From: Gemmatimonadota bacterium
GTDB taxonomy: Bacteria; Gemmatimonadota; Gemmatimonadetes; Gemmatimonadales; GWC2-71-9
NCBI GenBank assembly: GCA_004357415.1
Contig: SMVY01000030.1
Coordinates: 1-21,839, forward strand
Direction of reading: 5' to 3'
Length of the DNA: 21,839 nucleotides
Shown piece by piece: positions 15,266-21,839 of this stretch (position 1 is its first letter; every line of letters starts with the position of its first letter). The notes beneath the pieces are model-generated. The model saw only the letters and a list, made by a program, of their open reading frames with translations, had not been told where the DNA came from and ran no database searches. A program made the translations under genes and the position numbers.

Positions 15266-15829
15266 GTGCCGCAAATTCTGTCGCTCATGCTCTTGTCGAT
15301 CACGGCGCCCACCACGGCCGCCTGGGCTCAGGGTGTCCTCACCCAACAGGAAGCCCTGGCGCTGGCCGTTCCGAACGCGACGTGGCAACGCCACACCGCC
15401 TATCTGGCCGACGACGATCTGGTCGCCATCGCCGAGCAGTCGAACGGGGTGAAGGTCGAGCAACGGGTGGTTTCCTATTACGTAGCGTCCGAAGACGGAC
15501 GGAATACTCATGTGGCATACTTCGATGCCCACCCGGTCCGGACGTTGCCCGAGGTCGTCATGGTCGTGGTCACGGCCAAGGGCACGGTCGACCGCGTGGA
15601 GATCCTCAAGTTCTCGGAGCCGCCTGAGTACCGGGCGCCGGCCGGCTGGCTGGCGCAGTTCGACGGCCATGATATCGATGATGATTTGTCGCTCAAGGGG
15701 GAGATCGTGGGGATGACTGGAGCGACACTGACCGCCCGTGCCGTGACCGGCGCCGTCCAGCGCCAGTTGGCCGTGCACGCGTACCTGCGACCGCTGGCTG
15801 ATCAGGGTCCTGGGGGGAAGGCGCAGTGA
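15266..15829 (+). CDS. Exported FMN-binding domain protein with ApbE flavinylation motif
   Basis: A protein of about 187 residues with an FMN_bind (NqrC/RnfG-like) domain. GEIVGMTGATLTARAV carries the TGAT-x-T flavinylation motif; the acceptor should be the second threonine, T154 counting from GTG 15266. ApbE, encoded two genes upstream, is the expected modifying enzyme. A hydrophobic segment ending in AAWAQG near residue 20 is a probable signal peptide, so the domain is periplasmic. The start is uncertain: GTG 15266 gives a signal peptide without positive charge, while GTG 15200 adds 22 residues (MRSAQGRG...) encoded by the tandem repeats and supplies arginines. The stop overlaps the start of the membrane protein (GTGA), indicating tight coupling. 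The likely role is a one- or two-electron carrier between the membrane protein and an external acceptor. Confidence 0.86.
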   Translation: MPQILSLMLLSITAPTTAAWAQGVLTQQEALALAVPNATWQRHTAYLADDDLVAIAEQSNGVKVEQRVVSYYVASEDGRNTHVAYFDAHPVRTLPEVVMVVVTAKGTVDRVEILKFSEPPEYRAPAGWLAQFDGHDIDDDLSLKGEIVGMTGATLTARAVTGAVQRQLAVHAYLRPLADQGPGGKAQ

Positions 15830-16347
15830 GCAGTCTCGAGCGGTGGAACCTGTGGATCACCACCATCTTGGTCGTCGTGACGGGGGTGGCATTGTTCGGT
15901 GTAAAGTATCTGATGGCGCCCAGCGAGCCATGGGCGGTAATCAACCACCCGATTCAGCCTTGGCTCCTCAAGGCACACATCATCGTGTCGCCGTTCATGA
16001 TATTCGCGGTGGGGATGATCACCGTGCGACATATTTGGCAGCACTACCGCGGCGGTCTGGCGCGAGGGCGCCACACGGGCATGGTTACGGCGCTGGTGAC
16101 GGTCCCCATGATCCTCACCGGCTACTTCATTCAGGTGATGACCTCGATGGGATGGATCAAGGCCATGGCCATCGCCCATATCGTGCTGGGAACGGTCTAC
16201 GCGTTGGGTCTGAGCGCCCACCAGGTTGCCATCCAACGGCAACAACCGAGGGACATCCGCCACGAACCCCCTCGGCCGCACCGGTTGCGGAGGCGTCCGG
16301 TCACCGGCAGAACGGGCCGGGCTGACCCACCCGCCGTGCCACGCTGA
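15826..16347 (+). CDS. Four-helix, histidine-rich membrane protein, probable cytochrome b-like redox partner
   Basis: A 173-residue protein with four predicted transmembrane helices (about 9-30, 47-68, 85-105, 111-132) and a basic cytoplasmic tail. Histidines lie at helix ends in a pattern suited to heme ligation: H51 and H69 in helix 2 and H118 and H132 in helix 4, with H41, H73 and H83 nearby. This resembles small heme-binding membrane proteins (DUF4405-like) that accompany flavinylated FMN-binding proteins in described extracytosolic flavin systems. The GTG at 15826 overlaps the preceding stop (GTGA), and a GGGGGGAAG Shine-Dalgarno lies just upstream. It probably passes electrons from quinol or a cytoplasmic donor to the flavin protein. 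Heme binding is inferred; the family assignment is tentative. Confidence 0.72.
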   Translation: MSSLERWNLWITTILVVVTGVALFGVKYLMAPSEPWAVINHPIQPWLLKAHIIVSPFMIFAVGMITVRHIWQHYRGGLARGRHTGMVTALVTVPMILTGYFIQVMTSMGWIKAMAIAHIVLGTVYALGLSAHQVAIQRQQPRDIRHEPPRPHRLRRRPVTGRTGRADPPAVPR

Positions 16348-16362
16348 TGCGGCGGAGTTCCC

Positions 16363-16971
16363 TCAGGTAGTATCGTCTTCCAGCGCCGCCGTCTCGATCA
16401 TCGACGCCGACGAGTATGGCCGGGCGCCGGGAAAATCGGGATCGGCCCGCTTGCGCTTCCCCACCCACTCCTCGATGTCGACCCGAAACACGGACGTCCG
16501 CTCGAGTTCGTCGTCGGTCGTCGGCCGGTAGTCGGATCCCGGTGTGAGGTCGGCGAAGTATTTATCCAACAGGAGTTGCAACGCGTAACGGGCCTCCTCG
16601 GGATCGGCCACCACCGATCCGCACCCCAAGAGGACGACCGAGGCGTACTCGGTGCTGAATTCGAGCGCGGTATCGGCCGGCAGCAGCCTCCCAAGTTCCA
16701 TGACGGTAAACGCCACGCGTTGGTGGCCTTCGATGGTCGTCCGCGTGTTCCCGCGCCGAGCTGTGTGCAGGTACATCGCGTGGCGGGATTCGTCGTAGAC
16801 GAACAAGTTGGCGTTCACAAACGGCTGGCCGTCGGCGACCGTAGCCAGGACACCAGTGGCCGCCGTGCCCATCATTTCCTTCAACCACATCTGGTGGTGT
16901 ACTGCCCGGTCGCGTCGGCGAACATCGGTGCGGTTGATCGGTTCGTTCATAGACTGCGCCTCGCTGGTCAT
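16363..16971 (-). CDS. PPOX-fold flavin/heme-binding protein (pyridoxamine 5'-phosphate oxidase-like)
   Basis: A 202-residue protein of the split-barrel pyridoxamine-phosphate-oxidase-like superfamily. MMGTAATGVLATVADGQPFVN at 33-53, followed by NLFVYDESRHAMYLHTA and RVAFTVMELGRLLP, gives the strands and cofactor-binding loop typical of this group, which includes NimA-like nitroreductases and FMN-, F420- or heme-binding proteins. The cofactor and substrate are not predictable. The start may be ATG 16971 or the second ATG at 16950, which has a GAGG seven bases upstream and would remove seven residues. It converges on the apbE operon with 15 bp between the stops. It appears to be a single-gene unit. 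Confidence 0.85.
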   Translation of the reverse strand: MTSEAQSMNEPINRTDVRRRDRAVHHQMWLKEMMGTAATGVLATVADGQPFVNANLFVYDESRHAMYLHTARRGNTRTTIEGHQRVAFTVMELGRLLPADTALEFSTEYASVVLLGCGSVVADPEEARYALQLLLDKYFADLTPGSDYRPTTDDELERTSVFRVDIEEWVGKRKRADPDFPGARPYSSASMIETAALEDDTT

Positions 16972-17329
16972 ATCGAATCATCCAGGTCCTGACACTGGTC
17001 GCGGCACCACTCAGGGATTGTTTGCCTACAATCAGTGCCGGATGCTGGTCGTCTCGTCACCATCGCAGCAAACGACGCCCACTCCGCAAAGGTTTCGGAC
17101 CTGGCACGGGCCGGGTGGGTGGTTGTGGTGGTGGAGATGCAAAACCGCCCGGCGACGGCCGGGCGGAGCTCTCAGGGCGCAGCGCGACGGATCGCTTCGC
17201 TCGACTACCGTGTTGGGTCGCTTCCCGACGCCCGTCCACGAACCATCGCTCACGTGGCGGGATCGGGACGCCGCGCTCCGGGAGCGTAATCTCAATGTAG
17301 TCAAATGGCGCCTGCCAAACCACCAGGAA
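16972..17329. other. Intergenic region with terminator and a small inverted repeat
   Basis: This 358-bp stretch holds no gene I accept. It contains the terminator of the folA operon (17141-17166). Near 17016-17033 is a perfect 6-bp inverted repeat, GATTGT and ACAATC with a 6-base spacer, about 45 bp upstream of the PPOX gene and a possible operator for it. An open frame at 17057-17323 on the minus strand runs straight through the terminator and is therefore doubtful. Confidence 0.5.
17141..17166 (-). terminator. Intrinsic terminator of the squalene synthase-thyA-folA operon
   Basis: On the minus strand a perfect 9-bp GC stem (CCGCCCGGC/GCCGGGCGG) with the loop CGTC is followed by TTTT. It lies about 165 bp after the folA stop and marks the end of the minus-strand operon. 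Confidence 0.85.
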
Positions 17330-17830
17330 CTACTCGGCGGTGCGGCGGACACGATCCAACTGCTGGAAGGTGAACGGATGGGCGTGCTCGGCGTCGGCCT
17401 CGTGCTTCTCCTCCCATACCAGCCGCCACTCGTCGCGGTCCCACTCGGGAAATCGGACGTCGCCGTCCACCCGGGCGTGCACTCGGGTCAGGTACATGCG
17501 CTGGGCACGGGGTAGCGCCAAGCCGTAAATGGCCGCCCCGCCTACGATGAACACTTCGGGGTCGTCCTGCGCCAGCGCCAGCGCGGCCTCGAGCGCCGGT
17601 GCCACCTCGACGCCTTCCGGCTGGAATTCCGGGTCCCGGCTGAGGACGATGTTACGGCGATTGGGGAGTGGGCGGCCGATCGACTGGTAGGTGGTGCGAC
17701 CCATGATGATCGCGTGGCCGGTGGTCAATCGCTTGAACCACTTTAGGTCGAGCGGCAGGTGCCACGGAAGAGCGTTGTCGCGGCCGATCACACCGTCGTC
17801 CGACATCGCCACCAGCAGGGCGACGATCAC
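17330..17830 (-). CDS. folA: Dihydrofolate reductase
   Basis: A 166-residue DHFR that reduces dihydrofolate to tetrahydrofolate with NADPH. The family signature is intact: DDGVIGRDNALPWHLPLDL at 11-29, with the catalytic Asp (D28) in the usual place, then GHAIIMGRTTYQSIGRPLPN, NIVLSR and VFIVGGAAIYG. The GTG start overlaps the thyA stop (GTGA), so translation is coupled. Thymidylate synthase produces dihydrofolate, so the pairing closes the cycle. Length is normal. Tyr-Thr-Arg near residue 130 matches the usual C-terminal strand (MYLTRVHA). Confidence 0.97.
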   Translation of the reverse strand: MIVALLVAMSDDGVIGRDNALPWHLPLDLKWFKRLTTGHAIIMGRTTYQSIGRPLPNRRNIVLSRDPEFQPEGVEVAPALEAALALAQDDPEVFIVGGAAIYGLALPRAQRMYLTRVHARVDGDVRFPEWDRDEWRLVWEEKHEADAEHAHPFTFQQLDRVRRTAE

Positions 17831-18621
17831 ACGGCCACCGTCGCCCGGATCGGAGGATGGGGATCGTAGCCCGACAAGACGAAGTCGTGGTACTCGAAGT
17901 CGAATATGGACTCCACGTCTGGATTGATGGCCATTTGCGGGGCGGGTCGGGGCTCGCGCGCCAACTGGGTCCGGACCTGGGTGAGGTGGTTCCGGTAGAT
18001 GTGGGAGTCGCCGAAGGTGTGGATGAACTCGCCGGGCGCCAGGCCCGTGACCTGTGCCACCATCATGGTCAACAGGGCGTACGACGCAATGTTGAACGGG
18101 ACGCCGAGGAACAGATCAGCGCTCCGCTGGTATAGCTGGCAAGACAGGCGGCCGTCGGCCACCGCAAACTGGAACAGCGTGTGGCACGGCATCAACGCCA
18201 TGCGCGGCAGATCGGCGACGTTCCATGCGCTCACGACCAGTCGGCGGGAATCCGGATTGGCCCGGATCTCTTTCACGACGTTGGAGATCTGGTCAACCGA
18301 CCGACCATCGGGCGCGGGCCAGGAGCGCCATTGGTAGCCATAGATCGGGCCCAGGTCTCCATCCTCGTCGGCCCATTCGTTCCAGATGGTGACCCCGTGG
18401 TCGTTCAGCCACCGCACGTTGGTTTCGCCCCGCAGAAGCCACAATAGTTCATAGATGATCGACTTGAGGTGCACCTTCTTGGTGGTCACCAGCGGAAACC
18501 CTTCCGCCAGGTCGAATCGAAGCTGGTGGCCGAACAGGCTGCGCGTGCCCGTGCCCGTCCTGTCCGTCTTCGGCTGTCCCGAGTCGAGCACCTGCTGCAG
18601 CAGATCGAGATACTGGCGCAC
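17827..18621 (-). CDS. thyA: Thymidylate synthase
   Basis: A 264-residue ThyA, the same length as the E. coli enzyme, converting dUMP to dTMP with methylenetetrahydrofolate. The catalytic cysteine is C146 in MALMPCHTLFQF. RTGTGT (21-26), GPIYGYQWR (91-99), RRLVVSAWN (126-134), QLYQRSADLFLGVPFN and HTFGDSHIYRNH are all present. I chose GTG 18621, which gives the family's N-terminus (VRQYLDLLQQVL) and has an AGGAA about eight bases upstream. A longer frame to 18759 would overlap the FAD oxidase and add no domain. It lies two bases after the FAD oxidase stop and overlaps folA by four bases. Confidence 0.97.
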   Translation of the reverse strand: MRQYLDLLQQVLDSGQPKTDRTGTGTRSLFGHQLRFDLAEGFPLVTTKKVHLKSIIYELLWLLRGETNVRWLNDHGVTIWNEWADEDGDLGPIYGYQWRSWPAPDGRSVDQISNVVKEIRANPDSRRLVVSAWNVADLPRMALMPCHTLFQFAVADGRLSCQLYQRSADLFLGVPFNIASYALLTMMVAQVTGLAPGEFIHTFGDSHIYRNHLTQVRTQLAREPRPAPQMAINPDVESIFDFEYHDFVLSGYDPHPPIRATVAV

Positions 18622-18623
18622 GT

Positions 18624-20246
18624 CTAGTTCCTGTCGGCGAGAGCTATGCGTGATTGGCCGTACCCGGCGGATCGTTCGAGTGTCCGCAAGGCCTCGGCGA
18701 TGTCCGGCGGAAGCGGCACCGCGTGGGGACCCGCCTTGAGTTGGTCGAGCGGCGCCCATTCCTCCGGCAGGATCACCCCCGGGTTGAGGATCCCCCGTGG
18801 GTCGAACGCCGCTTTGACCAGGGCAAACAACGCCATGATGTCGCTGCCGTAGAGCCGCTCCACCAAGCCGGCGCGAAGGCGACCGTCACCGTGTTCACCG
18901 GCCGGCGTTCCCCCGAGTCTGAGAACCTCGTCGGTGACCGCGGTCATCAGCGCGCCCACTGCGTCTTCCCAGCCCTGTCGATCAACATCAGGGAGGACGT
19001 TGACGTGCAGGTGCCCGTCTCCGGCATGTCCAAAGATCACCACCGGCAAGCCCAGGTCGCTCGCCCGCGCCCGGACGAATCGGAGGTACGCCGTCAACCG
19101 GTCGAGCGGCACGCAGCCGTCTTCGATGACCTGCAGCGACCTACGCGAATCGGGTAGACCGGCGAGGATGGGACTCGCCGCGTGTCGTAAGCGCCACAGA
19201 TCCGCAAACTCGGCCTCGCTGAGGGCCGTCTGTACGTCCTCGGCCCACGCGTCGACCGCCCGGACCGCGTCCCCGACCCGGCCCCGCAGTTGCCGGGCGT
19301 CCTCGGCCTCGAACTCCACCAACAGCACCGCGGCTCCGGCGGGCCGCTCAGCGGGGGGGAGCACTTCCAGAAAACTCCGGTCCAGGAACTCTACGGCCGA
19401 GGGTTCGAGCCTGCCAAGCGCGGTAACCACGTCGGTCAGGGCGTCGAGGTCCCGAAGTTGAACGAGCATTCCGCCGATGTGACCGGGAACGGCAATCAAG
19501 TCCCACTCGATTTCGGTGATGATGCCCAGCGTTCCCTCCGAACCGATCACTAGGTCGACCAGGTCGCCGGATGCCGAGTAGGCGTCCAGGGCGAACCCCG
19601 AGGTGTTCTTCCGGGTCCGGGGAAATCGTTCGTCGATCAACCCGTGCGATCGGGCGATGGCCGGTGCCGCCTGGCCGGCGAACCGGGCAAGCGCCAGAGC
19701 GCCAGCCGCCCCGGCGTTCGCGCCTCGCTCCAGCCTGCATGATTCGCCATCGGCAGTCACCAATTCCACTGCGCGTACCCATGGCCGGATGGGACCGTAC
19801 TTGACCGACCGAGCCCCGGCGGCATTGGTGGCCACCATTCCGCCCAACGTGGCAAACGCTCCACTCGAAGGATCCGGCGGCAGTCGCAGTCCGTGCGCCC
19901 TCGCCGCATTCGCCAGGGTTTGGTACGTGACCGACGCCCCCGTCACGGCTCGCCGGCGGTCGGGATCGACGTCGAGCGCCGCCGGTCGCATGCGGGCTAG
20001 GTCGACGATGACCCCCTCGCCAACGCTGCTGCCCGACATCGCGCTCCCGGCTCCCCGGGTAACCAGTGGTACGCCAAGTTCTCCAGCCCAGCGGACCAGG
20101 CGCTCGAGGTCGGCCACCGTTTCGGGAAGGCTTACGGCGTCGGGGAGGATGCGGTAGATGCCGGCGCCTTCGGCGTAGGCGGCCCGGGCTCGCACGTCCG
20201 TGCGAAACGCGCCGCCAAACCGTGGCGGTGGGAGGAGGGCGGTCAT
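18624..20246 (-). CDS. FAD-linked oxidase, GlcD/D-lactate dehydrogenase family
   Basis: A 540-residue flavoprotein of the PCMH (VAO) FAD-binding type with an FAD-oxidase C-terminal domain. Visible: VTRGAGSAMSG (62-72) and the GGMVATNAAGARSVKYG segment (135-151) in the FAD domain, KNTSGFALDAY (213-223), GSEGTLGIITE (235-245), FGHAGDGHLHV (405-415) and GEHGDG (450-455), then FDPRGILNPG near the end. Relatives oxidise glycolate, D-lactate or other 2-hydroxyacids and pass electrons to quinone, cytochrome or a Fe-S partner (GlcE/GlcF). No such partner is encoded beside it, so the acceptor is unknown. The ATG overlaps the squalene synthase stop (ATGA). Substrate is unresolved. Confidence 0.93.
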   Translation of the reverse strand: MTALLPPPRFGGAFRTDVRARAAYAEGAGIYRILPDAVSLPETVADLERLVRWAGELGVPLVTRGAGSAMSGSSVGEGVIVDLARMRPAALDVDPDRRRAVTGASVTYQTLANAARAHGLRLPPDPSSGAFATLGGMVATNAAGARSVKYGPIRPWVRAVELVTADGESCRLERGANAGAAGALALARFAGQAAPAIARSHGLIDERFPRTRKNTSGFALDAYSASGDLVDLVIGSEGTLGIITEIEWDLIAVPGHIGGMLVQLRDLDALTDVVTALGRLEPSAVEFLDRSFLEVLPPAERPAGAAVLLVEFEAEDARQLRGRVGDAVRAVDAWAEDVQTALSEAEFADLWRLRHAASPILAGLPDSRRSLQVIEDGCVPLDRLTAYLRFVRARASDLGLPVVIFGHAGDGHLHVNVLPDVDRQGWEDAVGALMTAVTDEVLRLGGTPAGEHGDGRLRAGLVERLYGSDIMALFALVKAAFDPRGILNPGVILPEEWAPLDQLKAGPHAVPLPPDIAEALRTLERSAGYGQSRIALADRN

Positions 20247-21355
20247 TGGGGGCCCGGTTGAAGGGACGCCCCGCGGCCGAGGCGCCGGAAATACCAGCGC
20301 ACCATGCGATTGCTGGGCGCCACGACACAGGTCGTCGCCAGAATGCGGTACACCTCGCCGCGGGTGATCTTGACCGTGCCTCCCTCGACCAATTGGCCGT
20401 CCTCCGCCGCCGCCAGGCTCAAGGTCCGCACCGCGAAATACAACGAGGTGAGACAGAATAACCGAATGCGATACTGGGTTGCCGGAAACAGCGTCGTGTA
20501 GTGGAGCGCATCCTGCAGATGGGCCCTGGCCTTGTCGATCAATACGGAGAACACCCTACGGGAGGCGTCGGCGTGGCCCGGTCCGAACAGCTCATCGACG
20601 TTGATGCCCTCTCGCTCACACAACTCCCGAGGAATGAAGCTCCATCCGAGCCGGTGATCCTTGGCGGCGTCCTTGATGATATTGGTCAGCTGCAGTCCCA
20701 GGCCGAAGCTGGTGGCGTAGGCCTCTAGTTGTGGGATGCGGTTCCGATCCCGCTGGGCCAGCTTCAAGCTGAAGAGGGCCGTCAGCAAATGACCCACCGT
20801 GCCGGCTACGTAGTAGCAGTATCGATCGAGATCCTCGAGCCGCTCCAGGGATGGCATGGCGCTCTCCCCCCCTGCGGTCACCGGTTCCCGGCTGAACTCG
20901 ACCATCCCGGCACACATCTCCTCGACCCATGGGCGAACGGCCTCCTGTTCGTCGCGGTTCAGGCGGCCGAAGGCCCGCAACACCCGGTTGGCATGGTGGC
21001 ACAGGTGATCCTCGGCCGATCCGTCTCCAGAAAATGCCTCTTGGAGGTAGTCGACGTCGTCCCCGGGAGCGGCCACGTTCTCGGCGAATCGCCGCAGCAA
21101 CGCGCGCTTGCCCCCGGCCGGGAGATGTTCCGCGTCTTCGATGGTGTCGGCGATGCGGCACAACAGATAGGCCACCATGACCGACCGTTCGAGATCGGGG
21201 GGCAGCAACTTGATGCACAGGGCAAATGTCCGCGACACCCTGGGCAACATCTCCTCACAATAGGCGAGGTCGCGTTCCGGAGAGGGGACGGTTGGAGCCG
21301 AGTCCGGCTCGATCCGGACTCGGTGGGTGGTCGGGGGCTCGGCGGGTGCGGGCAC
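20243..21355 (-). CDS. Squalene/phytoene synthase family prenyltransferase
   Basis: A 370-residue trans-isoprenyl diphosphate synthase (head-to-head). SRTFALCIKLLP (41-52), the first Asp-rich motif DTIED (70-74), CYYVAGTVGHLLT (180-192) and the second motif NIIKD...KD (225-233) are clear; the aspartates bind Mg2+-diphosphate. The sequence around VSRTFALCIKLLP and DAAKDHRLGWSFIP looks closer to squalene synthase than to phytoene synthase, so the product is likely squalene for hopanoids, but this is by eye. The GTG start at 21355 has a proline-rich, poorly conserved N-terminus; the fold begins near residue 28, so a later start is possible. It overlaps the FAD oxidase gene by four bases and follows the lipoprotein gene after 49 bp. 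Confidence 0.92.
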   Translation of the reverse strand: MPAPAEPPTTHRVRIEPDSAPTVPSPERDLAYCEEMLPRVSRTFALCIKLLPPDLERSVMVAYLLCRIADTIEDAEHLPAGGKRALLRRFAENVAAPGDDVDYLQEAFSGDGSAEDHLCHHANRVLRAFGRLNRDEQEAVRPWVEEMCAGMVEFSREPVTAGGESAMPSLERLEDLDRYCYYVAGTVGHLLTALFSLKLAQRDRNRIPQLEAYATSFGLGLQLTNIIKDAAKDHRLGWSFIPRELCEREGINVDELFGPGHADASRRVFSVLIDKARAHLQDALHYTTLFPATQYRIRLFCLTSLYFAVRTLSLAAAEDGQLVEGGTVKITRGEVYRILATTCVVAPSNRMVRWYFRRLGRGASLQPGPQ

Positions 21356-21404
21356 GGGTGAAAACTAGCGGCCCGGGCTCCGGCTGGCCATCCGCCCGGC
21401 TAGG

Positions 21405-21839
21405 TCACCGTGAAGTACGGTCCGGGTAGCGGGCGGTCACCGCCTCGAGAGCCCGCCCCAGCCGGATGGCGGCCGGGTTGTCGCTGGGGACCTGTTGGTC
21501 CAGCTGGCGCCCAGGTCTGGAGGGGTCTGCCAGCGGGCGGAACACCAACTCCACTGTCAGGTGGCTGTGGCGGGGGGCCCCGGGATCGATCCACGCCCTG
21601 AGGCGCACTACCTCAGGCCCCAAGGGACGATCGTCGGTGGCGGTTCCGGTGGCGGCGTCGAACCACGGGGTCTCCAGGTATCCGTCTTCGATCTGAACCA
21701 CGGTCACCGGGAAGGTGTCCACCACCAACTGGTCGGCTAGTTCCTGGGTGGCCAAGTCGCGCGGCAGCGCCACATCGACCCGAACCGCCCCGGTCACCGG
21801 GGCGAGTTGGGGGGGGCGGGTGGAGTTGGGGTTGCATGC
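21405..21839 (-). CDS. 5'-truncated probable lipoprotein of unknown function
   Basis: The reading frame stays open from its stop at 21405 to the window edge. It begins in the visible part with Ala-Cys-Asn, then NSTRPPQLAPVTGAVRVDVA. A cysteine after a small residue followed by a Pro/Ser/Thr-rich stretch fits a lipobox and linker, so the first residues of a signal peptide should lie just beyond 21839. An internal GTG at 21797 would give a 130-residue protein but would discard the lipobox. The mature part has no recognised domain; VRVDVALPRD, VVDTFPVTVVQIEDGYLETPWF and HSHLTVELVFRPL look like a mixed alpha/beta fold. It is the gene upstream of squalene synthase. Confidence 0.62.
   Translation of the reverse strand, partial: ACNPNSTRPPQLAPVTGAVRVDVALPRDLATQELADQLVVDTFPVTVVQIEDGYLETPWFDAATGTATDDRPLGPEVVRLRAWIDPGAPRHSHLTVELVFRPLADPSRPGRQLDQQVPSDNPAAIRLGRALEAVTARYPDRTSR

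Noticed and set aside
17057..17323. 88-codon minus-strand open frame just after folA (begins VWQAPFDYIEITLPE)
   Set aside because: It has no Shine-Dalgarno, reads straight through the strong intrinsic terminator at 17141-17166 and turns into proline-rich low complexity. The first 30 residues look fairly protein-like, so a short remnant remains possible.
21786..21804. Near-perfect palindrome with 9-bp arms and one central base
   Set aside because: It lies inside the lipoprotein coding frame near the window edge, is pure GC and could easily arise by chance in such DNA; no poly-T follows.

Overview
The window is high-GC bacterial DNA from a Gram-negative type of cell. It encodes a predicted outer-membrane beta-barrel protein, a probable lipoprotein and several exported proteins. 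No rRNA, tRNA, CRISPR array or transposase was seen. The mix of genes (EF-G-like GTPase, squalene/phytoene synthase, NrfD-type molybdoenzyme, ApbE/FMN-binding cluster) would fit an environmental phylum such as Gemmatimonadota. That is an impression from gene content, not a demonstrated assignment.

Layout. Bases 1-836 hold no convincing intact gene, only a decayed outer-membrane-protein remnant on the minus strand and an unrecognised open frame at the left edge. Bases 837-6449 form a plus-strand molybdoenzyme operon: a fused ferredoxin/NrfD membrane subunit, a 968-residue molybdopterin catalytic subunit, a TorD-type chaperone and a DUF1272-like zinc-ribbon protein. A large AT-rich inverted repeat sits between the catalytic subunit and the chaperone. 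A secreted HExxH protein follows (6499-7341). Bases 7448-10356 are a minus-strand operon read from right to left: small hypothetical protein, SDR oxidoreductase, BFD-like [2Fe-2S] protein, GAF histidine kinase. Divergent from it is an EF-G-like GTPase (10529-12574) with a strong Shine-Dalgarno and a clear terminator.

Bases 12659-16347 are the most interesting part. A consensus-like promoter and a candidate Fur box precede apbE, an outer-membrane porin-like protein, an exported FMN-binding protein with an ApbE flavinylation motif, and a four-helix, histidine-rich membrane protein. I read these as one envelope electron-transfer system: the membrane protein takes electrons across the membrane (probably through heme), the covalently flavinylated periplasmic protein receives them, ApbE attaches the flavin, and the porin gives access to or from the outside. 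The Fur-like site suggests a link to iron limitation, for example reductive iron acquisition. That is a hypothesis.

Bases 16363-21839 are all minus strand: a PPOX-fold flavoprotein, then (right to left) a 5'-truncated lipoprotein, squalene/phytoene synthase, a GlcD-type FAD oxidase, thyA and folA. The last four overlap or nearly abut and end at a strong terminator at 17141-17166. Degenerate 7-bp tandem repeats recur in several gaps between genes (189-209, within 5288-5391, 15186-15220, 15235-15262).
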